This document shows positions 1-10,114 of a stretch of 64,000 nt of DNA, piece by piece. The DNA comes from Escallonia rubra. Its lineage: Eukaryota; Streptophyta; Magnoliopsida; Escalloniales; Escalloniaceae. The translations under genes were made by a program, and so were the position numbers. A model generated the notes under the pieces. That model made no database searches. It had not been told where the DNA came from and was given only the letters and a program-made list of their open reading frames with translations. The stretch spans positions 248,001 through 312,000 of the forward strand of contig JAVXUO010002275.1 in assembly GCA_033065855.1 (NCBI GenBank), written 5' to 3'. Numbering within the stretch: position 1 is the stretch's first letter; every line of letters begins with the position of its first letter.

Positions 1-2450
1 CCTCCCCCTCCTTATAGATTCTCATGGATTCCCTTTTTAATGCTTCAACTTCTGTCTTGTCTTCTTCAATTTTCTTAGCTAGGTCAAGACATACCTTCTC
101 CAGTAACTCTCTAGTTCTTCTTTCTTTCTTATAATCTTGATTGCATTCCTTGGCGGTCAACTTGGCATTAGCCAGATCATTGAGCAGCTTGGAGTTGAGA
201 ATTTCCATCTTCTGGCAACTCCTTCTCTCTCTGCTTAACTCATGCTTTAAGTCGTCAATTATTGCACGTAATTTCTGGTGTTCTCTACTCATCAATGAGA
301 TCCTTTCTTCACCAAGGTCCCTCAAGAAATGTTTGACTTTCTTCTTTGAGGATTGCTGCTCCAATTCAAGATTCTCAATACGGGCTCGAGCCTGCACTAT
401 CTCAGCTTGCAAAGCAGAAACAACTGAGACAGAAGCAACCTGTTGATTTTGAAGAAGCTTCGCGTGGTTGAAAAAGCTGTAAATCCCAGTTGATATTTTT
501 GAGTACCCAGAGTCCCATTTTGTTGCTCCCTCCAACGAATACTCTGCCAATTTCAATGGATAGTGGTTCTACAAAGGGAGTTAAACATCAAGATAACGAA
601 ATAGTATGAGAAAAACAACATATGCGTTGGTTTGGGAGCATAATTTTGACCGCAAACCTTGAAGGGAGGATATAACTACTACTCCCTCTATTCTAGAAAC
701 AGTCCTACTTAGAAAGTCCGGAAACATTTTAACTTCCCAAGTTTATCTTGTACCAACTGAGAAGGGACCTAAGGGAATTATGATTATATGTTTATTTTTG
801 ACAAGTGACAATTCATTTAATGAACGTCCAAAAGGGAGCAACTCGCTTACATGCAAAGTATACTCTTGAAAAATAAAAAGCCAACCCTCAATGGACCACT
901 GTCCCAACAAATACTACCCTCCGACTCTTTCAACATAGCATCGTATTTGATTGACATTTGAGCCTTCTCTCTCACATTTACTCAACGATCCCCACCTAGG
1001 TTTTTCAGATCCGCAAGCAGTCAGACCTTGAGGGCTTCACCTTTCTTCCATGGATTGCTTGCACCAGAATCTCCAAAATCCAGCAGCCTAGGGAACCCAA
1101 GATCCACCCACCCCCACCCCCCTACAAGAACCTCAGTAGTGATTAACCAAGTTTTCTACTCGCTTTAGAGACGTTTTTGTGGTATAGATAGATGTGGCAC
1201 ATGACTCAAACTTTGGAAAGTAGAGAGTACTTGTGCTGCAAGCTCAAAATGTCAGATCAGGTCGGTGTGATATTTGGTAGGCCAGCCTCAATTCAAGACA
1301 TTTTTTCAAGGAACTTGAGCTACATTTGGAAAGAGGGCTCTGAACAGGCCTCCGTTTCAGCACCATAATCTCTGCGACTACAACAGGAGGGAAGCATGCG
1401 TTACAAAACAAAGAAAGAAAAATCTCAAATTTTCGAGACAGAAACGCGGATTCAAGAATTAGACAAGATCATAGCCTGTCAACTCAAAGCATTGTCTAGA
1501 TCGACACTTAGAGGCTTCATAATACGGATCACCTCTCATCAGCCACTGTTGAATAAAACAGAGAAACTTTAGCCTTTCTGAATGCTTTCTTCTTTTTTAT
1601 CACTTTCCCATGCATAAAAAGGCCAGGAAGGGTAAATGAAAATAAGATTAGTTTAAGGCCCCTTAGTATAATTGTACCGTGATCTCTCAGCAACTGAACA
1701 AACATAAGCAAACTAAACCAGTAATAGGTCATAATGCTTTTTAAGTATCAATTACTCCCACAGCTTCATAAATTTTTTCGCCTTTTTTACTAGAACTGAA
1801 TTTGAGCACATTAACTTCAACTTCAATCTTAAATTTTGCCTTAGTTTGACTTGCCAAACTATGTTTATTTGATTCGTAAATACCAAACTCCATTCCGTTG
1901 GAAGTTCTCTTTTGACCTTTTCTCGAGATCATAGGATAGATTTTCAAATTGGACTTAAATTCCAATTGTAGATTAAGTACGCAGCATTTGACAAGTCAAG
2001 TTAAAGAAACAACAAAAGGGCAACGTTTATATGTACTAAATCAATCCTAAAAATTCGTAAAAAGCCAAAACGAGGATAAATAGTTCTCCAGAAACTCATG
2101 AAAAGTCAAAGCGGATAAAGATTATGACACCAATTGAGCATTATACACAAAATTAATCTAACACGTACCCCCAATCCTAACCGATCAAACAGTTGGCAAT
2201 GTGGACTTGTACCACCACCACCAGTAGCCGCCGCCGCCGCCAGCTGCCACCGCATGGCAGCGAGTTTCCTTGCCGAGGCCGGAGCTAACGCTCCGCCAAA
2301 CTTCCAAGGCAGGAGAGGGGTGGGAAGGCCGCCGTCGGCCCTCCCCGGAGCTTTAGACCCCCTCTGCCGACTTCCGGCCCCTGTCAACACCCGCTTTCCA
2401 GTCATCTGGCGGTGCAGCTTCCGCGATTGCGTCCCATCCGAAATGCTCAT
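1..2450 (-). CDS. Coiled-coil protein of the At1g50660/At5g41620 (USO1-like) family, 5' part
   Basis: Three coding exons read on the minus strand: 2450-2213, 1121-1027 and 568 to beyond the left edge. The splice phases agree (exon 1 ends in phase 1, exon 2 in phase 0). Exon 1 starts at an ATG giving MSISDGTQSRK and contains the family signature APASARKLAAMRWQL, preceded by a basic, glycine-rich stretch. Exon 2 encodes a short FPRLLDFGDSG segment. Exon 3 opens with a short non-helical part and becomes a long charged coiled coil (VSALQAEIVQARARIENLE, then SREHQKLRAIIDDLKHELSRE and KERRTRELLEKVCLDLAKKI). This matches plant proteins described as USO1-like or BRANCHLESS TRICHOME relatives, whose biochemical role is poorly known. 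The C-terminal half lies outside the window. The family call is from remembered sequence similarity; the exon 1 to exon 2 join is the weakest point. Confidence 0.75.
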
Positions 2451-2512
2451 CTTGAACGACGTAGTTTGGCACCCATTGCAGGCTTGCAGCTTCACTGAGT
2501 ATATGTATAGCT

Positions 2513-2546
2513 TCAGAGAGAGAGAGAGGTGTGTGTGTGTGTGTGA
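2513..2546. repeat. (GA)n/(GT)n microsatellite
   Basis: A run of AG dinucleotides passes directly into a run of GT dinucleotides. It lies about 65 bp upstream of the start codon of the coiled-coil gene on the minus strand, so it probably falls in that gene's 5' leader or core promoter as a CT/AC-rich tract. Confidence 0.8.
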
Positions 2547-2646
2547 GTGAAGTTCAGGGGCTTTAAACACATTTTCAACCGGGCAACAAATTTAATAGGA
2601 GAAAAACCTGCTACTCTTTGAATTATGGTCATGTCGTGTAATTACA

Positions 2647-2866
2647 CCACCAAACGCGTACTAAACGCGAAAGTTAGCCGATAAGTGATTGTCCTAACTT
2701 AATCAAATGTCTCACTTTTGAGCCCTGAGAATGCGACTGCATTAAAACTTGGTAGGGAGAGTTTCGCCGCTCATGTGGTCCTGTCCGGCTCGAACTCGCC
2801 GGATTAGTCGACTCCCAGTGTGGTGTCTAGATATCGAGTGGTCTAACAAAAAAAATAAAATTGTCA
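2647..2866 (+). mobile_element. tRNA-derived SINE, copy 1
   Basis: About 70-80% similar by eye to the SINE in the first intron of the kinase gene (14337-14525). It shares the block GAGCCCTGRGAATGC, the block CTTGGTAGGGAGAG and the block CATGTGGTCCT. It ends in an A-rich tail (about 2847-2860). A 10-bp direct repeat TGTAATTACA flanks it (2637-2646 and 2867-2876), as expected for LINE-assisted insertion. The Pol III A box region is degraded in this copy, so it looks old. Confidence 0.72.
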
Positions 2867-2876
2867 TGTAATTACA

Positions 2877-5802
2877 ATAAAAACCTTATATGTTGTCGCA
2901 GTATTTTCTTTTGTTGTTTACACTTTGGTTCCATTTATATTACGGTTTTAATTTTGTGTTCTATTCATCAATTGACAGGTTAAGTCTAATTTTTGAACAT
3001 TCATCGATCTCTCGAGAATAAAGTCATAACTTTCATCATTTCAACCACAGGTATTACCCCATAAGCGGTTGACACGTGGAGACCAATTCTTGATCTTGCC
3101 CATCTCCACCTTCCACATGCCACCACCGACCACCAACACCACCAAATCGAGATTTTGCCACCACCACTGTACACAGCAGGCTATGTACAATGTTCCTCTG
3201 TCGAGCGTATTGGATCGATCGCGGTAGAGCTATAGAGCTAGTGCCACGTACTATGGTGGCTTTTTGGTTTGATGCATCTGGAAAAAGGCAGTGATCGTGG
3301 TTGCGTTGGCAAGGAAGGGGGGTTGAGAGAAATGAGATTTTTGTGCCTGCGGTGGACTAAGAGTAGGAAGTTACATTTTTGTCTAGATGTTAAGGAAATT
3401 TTGATTTTGGCCATCAAATACTAAATGAGGCACAAAATTGCGCAAATAAAAGTGAACAAAACCAAAATTAAAGCAATAAGGCGAAATGTTCACCTATTCT
3501 CTAAGTATAAGATTTTATGCGCAAATGACCCTTACAAAATTTATGAATGTGAACCATTTTTGTGATTCAAAATTTCATGTCAATTTTCTTTTTATTGGGC
3601 CTAAGTGTTTGACTAGCCTTCGTGATGTAGTACGTGACTTGCTTTTCACGAACACGACCATTAAAAAATTACAGAGGGTGACAAGTTTCTTTTACACGTG
3701 TCACAGAACTGATAATCGAAATCGCTTCTTTTTTTCATATTTTCTGGAATAAAATTGAACGGAAGATTAAGTCGATATCGTTGGCGGATGGTCGGTACGG
3801 GATGCTTCTATTTGGACACATTCAAGATGTACAACGTTTCTCTCACTTATGATGTGCAAAAGGGTCTGGCGAATCATTTCACATAATACAACGATCTCTA
3901 TATCCCACATGATACAACGATCTCTAGATCTCTATATGCAGAATTACATTTTACTTTACGAGATGGCTGGCCTTGCCAACACATCCAAGATTATTGACAT
4001 CTATTTGTTGATCCTACTTAATAACATGTTAACCAGAAATTCAGTTAACAGTAGCAAAGATTGACCCTTATCTTTTTAGTTCAATGTTTTTTTTTATCTC
4101 AGAGAATATGTGTATTTTATTTATTTTTTTCTCTAAACGATACTAGAAGAGAAAAACTACGCCACTTTGGATTTGAAAGTTAAAATGGCCAACCTTGGAG
4201 TAAAAGCTCGTAGACTTATTTCGTCGGATATTTTCTCGTTAAAAGGGTCACGTGTTACATGTGGTTAGTTCTATTGATTTTTTTTTTTACTAACGACACT
4301 TTGGTGCAGCAAGATATAATTCTACCTTGTGCATGAATCAACTACGCAAAAAGTGTCCTAAAAAAAAAATTAATGAAGTGATACTAAAAGTTCCTGTTAA
4401 TTTGTTCACAACTTGGCATTTATACTCGAAGCAAAAATCTAGTTTGAAGAGGGTGCCCTTTCACAATGGAAAGAAATCTTCCAAACTATGCCCTCCTCAA
4501 AATAATAGTGTTAGATATGACGTATAACGGTTGAGTGAGATTTAACGAAATAGAAGGGTTTTTTGGACAACAGGAGGTCAAGGGATACACTATTTCAAGT
4601 TGGTTATACTCTACGGACGCCGAACTAACTTCGACCATATTATGCATTGAATTGGTGGTCGGACCTTCAATGAAACGTGGGTCGAAACACGGTTACTTGA
4701 TTTATGACTCCTTATTTGAACTTGAAATGGGTTGCTCAACCGAAAAAAAAGAGAGGAAAGGTTGCTCATCTAAATCTCATAAACACTGACATTTCAATGA
4801 GTAGATATCAAGAATTTAATTCACAGTTGCAAGAGACTGAAATTAGCGACGGTTCAGAACTCATTTCAATCACTACTTGGAAAATCAAGTACGAACTATG
4901 TTCAATGCACTAGGTAGCTAGAGTCTTTATTTTTGTACAATGTTGGCCAAGTTAGGTCCAAAATTTTAAAGCTCATGTCTCCCCAGGATTTGGCCAAGTA
5001 ACTTGCGTTCACGCGATGTAAGTGTTTGAAAGGTTCAACTAATTCGTGGTGATTCAATACGATCACTGTACTTGCATCTCATAAACGATAGTCGTGAAAC
5101 CATCGTGGCACCTGGCCTCGTCACGCTTGTCAGAGAAAACTTAGGTGTGGCCAGAATGAAAGAGAGCAACAATTAAGACGTCCATGAACCATCTGCAAAA
5201 TGACATCTCAACAGGTGGATCATGATAAATTCATGTAAAAAGGTTTGGACCAGCTGTTTTTCAGGCATTTATTTCAATCATAGTATGGAAATACAATGCC
5301 TAATGCACTAACTAGCTAGTCCATTGATGTGTGTTGATTTTGGCCAGGTTAGGTCTGAAATTTTAAGGCTCATGTGTTCACCTGAAGTATTTGATTTCCA
5401 CATGCATAAGTTGTTAATGACGACTTCGATTAGTTGCATGGTCCTAAACTATTAAATGACCAATATTATGTAACTAACATGCGTAATGTTTCGCATTACA
5501 ATTTTCGTTCACAGTTTCACGAGCTTGTTAGCTACAGATGCACCTGAGGTGTCTGGAAACCAGATGGTCGACTTGTTTCTCATGATATAGTATCATTGTT
5601 GCACCTACGCGATTGTGTCACGTAGAAGACCATCAAGTGGCCACCGCGAGCTACATCCCTCCCCTCAAATGTCAGATGCATCATAGAAAAGAATAAAAAA
5701 GAAGAGTATCTCCCTCTGTTAGTTTACGTCTAGTTTCTTTACATAATGCAAAAAAATGAAAATAAACAAGCTTATTAAAAGCAAAATACCAAGTGCGCCC
5801 CC
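2877..5802. other. Gene-free stretch with a diverged internal duplication
   Basis: No reading frame here has codon or protein features of a gene. Several short open frames (for example 3486-3752, 4327-4527 and 4535-4789) are low-complexity and unlike any family I know. Two blocks resemble each other in direct orientation: about 4864-5000 and 5271-5390. Both contain a TTTCAATCA...TGGAAA stretch, then AATGCACTA...TAGCTAG, then a GGCCA-GTTAGGTC-AAATTTTAA-GCTCATGT series. This suggests an old duplication or two relics of one repeat. An ACACGTGG G-box-like motif lies near 3072. Confidence 0.5.
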
Positions 5803-6207
5803 TCAGCTTATTAGAGAGAAATTGACATGGCCATTAAGCCATTGCAGACCAATTGTTTGTCCTTCTTTGAGGCCTCTATCCTTGACCAATTTTCTTGTCT
5901 TACCTAGAAAGTAATTAGCTCCAGCTATGAGTATCATATCATAAGATTTGTGTGTACTGCCATCCACAACAACAACAGGCACACTCTCTTCTGCAGTTCT
6001 CAAGCCCTCCTGTTGATGAGGAGTTAAGTAAGGGAGAATATGAATTTCAACTTGTTCCCTCAGCAGAAGAATCCCACTGGTATTACCTACATCACTTTTT
6101 TTGAGAGTTTTAGTCAACAAGCCAGATCCAGTCCCAGCCTGTGCCCTGTTGCTGCTGCCGCCTTTTTCTCCCAGGAAATCGTAGTAAATTGGTGTACGGT
6201 TGGCCAT
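5803..6207 (-). CDS. Short B3-domain protein
   Basis: Single-exon frame of 134 aa. The start chosen is the ATG at 6207 (MANRTPIYYDF); the frame stays open further upstream, but there it runs through a 42-bp tandem duplication and has no ATG. Residues about 30-134 fit a plant B3 DNA-binding fold: LTKTLKKSDVGNTSGILLL (the usual 'L-x-K-S-D-V-x' opening), EIHILPYL, then VVVVDGSTHKSYDMIL, NYFLGKTRKLVKDRGLKEGQ and IGLQWLNGHVNFSL. B3 proteins bind DNA in the nucleus; this one resembles the small one-domain B3/DUF313-like group with no other domain. The family usually has more N-terminal sequence, so this may be a short gene or a relic of a longer one. The domain call is firm; whether it is expressed is not known. 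Confidence 0.68.
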   Translation of the reverse strand: MANRTPIYYDFLGEKGGSSNRAQAGTGSGLLTKTLKKSDVGNTSGILLLREQVEIHILPYLTPHQQEGLRTAEESVPVVVVDGSTHKSYDMILIAGANYFLGKTRKLVKDRGLKEGQTIGLQWLNGHVNFSLIS

Positions 6208-6291
6208 CGGGGCTCTCGGGTTCACAGTTGAGACGTGACAGCGAACAACCGGGGCTCTCAGGTTCACAGTTGAGACGTGACAGCAAACAAC
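6208..6291. repeat. Two-copy 42-bp tandem duplication upstream of the B3 frame
   Basis: Two adjacent units of 42 bp (6208-6249 and 6250-6291) differ at only about three positions. Each contains GGTTCACAGTTGAGACGTG. They begin immediately next to the B3 start codon, so the duplication affects only the leader region of that gene. Confidence 0.85.
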
Positions 6292-6840
6292 CAACAACGT
6301 CGGACAGAGATGTCATCTATATACATGTTCATAGGTGCATTCATCTCGCATTCAAAACCTGTATTGTGTTTTTTCATGCTTAATGTCGCTAATTATGTGG
6401 GGAAGAATATTGCTTCGCCATGCGCCTTACGCTCAGAAGACCCTCCTTAATTTGGATTATTGTGATATAATGACAATCAATGCATACGATTTACTTTACT
6501 TCTTCATCAACACATGCAAGAATTCATCAATGAAAGAGAATATCAACTTGAAAGAGTACATATCTTTTGTCACTGCAATGCCCATCTTACTATCTGTATT
6601 GAATCCATCATCATACACAGTACCATCTTTGGGGTTGGAGGTGGTGGGGTTTTGGGGGGGTTGATTGGGGTGATCTATCCAACAAAGCCAATTCAAAACT
6701 ACAAGCCATCACTACAAAAAAGAAGGGAAAAAAAATTACAGCAGGTGTATAAGAATTCACAAACAAACGAGAGTTCCAACCCAATTTTCCAATAATGCCA
6801 CAGCAATTTGACTTTTAAAATGAGAAAAATGCAACTGAAT

Positions 6841-9800
6841 TCACTCCTGCTTTTCCAGCTCCCCCATTCTCTCTATAATTGCCTGCAGGTTGAAACGATA
6901 TACACGTTAGTGCCAATTTTATCCAATGGGTTACACATATATGTATAAAAAGTCTTTCATACAGCGTGGCGTCCTTATTTCTGCATCTTAATTTAGGATG
7001 AAATGTAATTAAGGCTGTGAACCAGACAGTACTAATCTGGCAGCACCCACTTGACTACAGGTTGTGCCACTGCTTAGTTGTGAACTAGAATTTGACAATA
7101 TTGAATGCATGGCTATTATTCTATAGAGACACGGAGAAATTTGAATATTCAGGTCATAGAGGCATAAATTAAAAGAATTCTATATCAGTACCTTTTTGCT
7201 TGTTTCTTGGAGTTCCCCAGCAAGAATAAACTCATCCAGTATCAGATACACCTTTTTCAAAAGAAAAGTAATAAGTGTAAGCAATTTAACAACAAAATAA
7301 ACATGAATTTCCATAAAGAAGTAGAAGACCGTAAAGCACACAGCACACACCACCAAAGTCCAAACTGAGCAGACCATAGTAATTTTGCTGATATAGTTAA
7401 TGTAAATGCGATGAGTAGAAAAAGGCTTGTAGGATTATTTGTGGTCCCTTTTAAACTTGAGCGTAATTAATTTACATAAACTTGAAGTCAGTTTCCACGA
7501 TATTGTCAAGGTGGTATTGCTATCTCGAAGATGGCCACTACCAAAAGATGGAGAAGGTTTGTTTGAGCGCAGTCCATATATGCAGATAATCATCCTACCG
7601 CCGACAAAGTTTGGTTAGATTCTATACTCTCGAATGTACTTACCAAAAGAAAAAAAGTCTATGCTCTCCAATTTGGAGAACTCTTTTACTTTCCTCATCT
7701 CTCTCTATAAATATCCCCCCTTTGGCTCGATTTTCTTTTCTCCTTTTCTGATAAGTCCCCTTTGCCAATCTTCACAATGATTAGCTTGCTGAAAAAATCC
7801 CCATCACAGCTGATAATTTTATTTTTATTTTTGATCCATACCACATAAAAGTAAATTGTTGCTCATCCTCCCCGACCTGCCCCCGTGGTCAGTATCATCC
7901 AGCTGAAAACCTCCTATGGACTATCTAAACCAGAAATGAGGTCAATTCTTTTTAACCGATCCAGGAGCTTACCAGCCAACCAAACTGGTCCAATTGAAAC
8001 CCAAAATACAGTAAATCGCATGCAGTTATGGGAGAATGACAAAACTATAACCAAACCATCCCAAATATAGATGTTATATTTCAGTTCAAGCAAAATAAAT
8101 GTAGACATATAAAAAGTCCGTGTAGACATCTGCACCACCCAATATAGACCAGCACAAAAGTTTTCGAGAGTAAACAAGTCAAAAGAATGAAAAGAAGGAA
8201 AAAGCAAGCGGTCAAGAGGGATGCCGCATGAAACTGAAAAGCCCATGATGGATGCAACAAAAAAGGAGCAAGAACAGATACAAGTCAGAAAGCAAGCACA
8301 GAGCAGGAAGGTGTCATACCTTGTGAAAGTTAAACACCAAATCTAACTCGCACACATTGCTGAAAAAGTGATCCAGTATCTCCACAAATAAGTGAATGCA
8401 CTCTAAATATGCTAGCTCGTTATCTGTTATATCAACACATAATGAGAAAAATAGTCCAGCATATCGCCTGTATATGACCTTGTGGGTTCGAAACTGCAAA
8501 AGAAATCATTGAGAAGAAAATATCACTTAAGAGAGAGGGTAATAGAAATCATGATAAACTACCAAGAGAAAAGGGGAAACCACTTGGCTAGAAGTGCAAA
8601 CTAGGCCAAGAACAAGAACTAATAACTGTGCTTTCCCTCTTGACAAATGAAGGTGACTACAAGGAATAATCACCAAAAAAGACGATCTGAAAGCCTAATA
8701 TCAGGAAGAAAGCAGGTAATCAACCCTATTCAGGCAATTCATCAAAGGCACTGACTTGGATTATACATAAGCACGGAACAAAAATGATAAAGACCCTGAA
8801 AACTATGTCTTAGACACATTACATCCTTCACTGTCATGTTATGTATCTCATCGATGATGTTAGAATACGAGGCATGTATCATTTCTTTGATAAAGCACTG
8901 TCTTGCCCTTTGTCTAAAAAATTATTTTGACAAACATTCAAATAACTTAGGAACACATTCGTGAACATTGTTTTTCACAAATAATTGAGAGCTTAATTAT
9001 GTTATAAGTGTACAAAAGCACAAAAGATTCATACGGGTGACACATGTATATTAGAGACCAAGGCTTGTTGAACTGATAATCTGGGTAGAGCCAAAGAATA
9101 ATAAAAAACTGAAAATACGAAGGAAACAAATGACTTCAGCTAAAATATCAAATAAGGGTAAGAATAATGGAGTTACACATTGCCAAATGTTAAATTGTCG
9201 ATATAGTAATAGAACCATCCTCCCCTTAAGAAGTAACCGTAAGGAACTCCTTGAGGTTTCTAACTGGTAGAATTAAACAAACAGTCAAGCCATCACCATT
9301 ATGGGTTCAAATTCCCTAAACCGAAATTACTTAGAATCACAAAAAAGGTCCTTTTTATCTCAAAGCATCGCTTAAATGGACACACCATCTGTCCCTAAAA
9401 GGCTATTATTTTGTTGCAAATGCCTAAATTAATATCTTGATAATACGAATATATAATACTCCACTTAAGCAGTAAGCCTACAGTTGAAAACTACAGTCAA
9501 CAACCACCAACAGAGGGTCATTTAATGAGCTAAATAACATGAACTCATAAAAAGGCTCTTAAGTTCAAGAAAATGCCTAAACAAACCCATCATATCGTCG
9601 CTATAAGGTCAATATGTTGTCACGAATGGCTAAATCAATTGCTCTAATTTGAGGTGTAGTTACTATTTGAGTTCAATTTGATGTATAGATGTTTAAATTC
9701 TATCCTACCAATTCCCAAAAAGTTGCAGGAAAAAATTGTGAAACGAGAAAGTGAAAACTACCCACCTCCACGAAGTTAGTGAACTTGGGATCTCTGTTGA

Positions 9801-10114
9801 CAACCAACCGATGTACCTACGGACAGTACAAATAAAACCATTATTCAGAAACGCAAAACCAATTTGAAGAAAAACAACAAGAATTTCATTATTTTTCTGA
9901 ATATATTTTACCTCGTATTCAACCTTGTGTTTCTCGGATTCCTCCAGGGGAATGTAGTATTTGGCGAGACGGGTTTTTCCCTGCCTGTTTTGTAGTAGTA
10001 TGAACCGGATCTGCCATTGAACAATGAGAAAACAGAGACAAATTTATAATGGAGAATGAGAAAATCAAACTGTTAAACTGCTAAATTGGGAAGTGGGTAT
10101 AGTGAAATTACCAT
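6841..10114 (-). CDS. AP2S: AP-2 complex subunit sigma
   Basis: Six coding exons give exactly 142 aa, the normal length of the family: 10114-10112, 10010-9912, 9816-9766, 8493-8320, 7251-7192 and 6882-6841. All introns are GT-AG and all fall in phase 0. The first coding exon is just the ATG; the intron starts on the next base. The protein reads [92 protein letters not shown] and a final [12 protein letters not shown]. This is the longin-type small chain of the AP-2 clathrin adaptor. It acts at the plasma membrane in endocytosis and packs against the alpha subunit to read dileucine cargo signals. Nothing is missing or altered compared with the very conserved eukaryotic family. Confidence 0.97.

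Noticed and set aside
672-840. Possible Stowaway MITE starting ACTCCCTCTATTC
   Set aside because: Only one end resembles the consensus; no convincing inverted partner or TA duplication was found nearby.
1529-1965. Two minus-strand open frames within the first gene
   Set aside because: They fall in the intron between exons 1 and 2 of the coiled-coil gene and show no protein-like composition.
2134-2550. 138-codon plus-strand open frame
   Set aside because: It is the antisense of exon 1 of the coiled-coil gene; the minus strand carries the family motif APASARKLAA and has correct splice phases.
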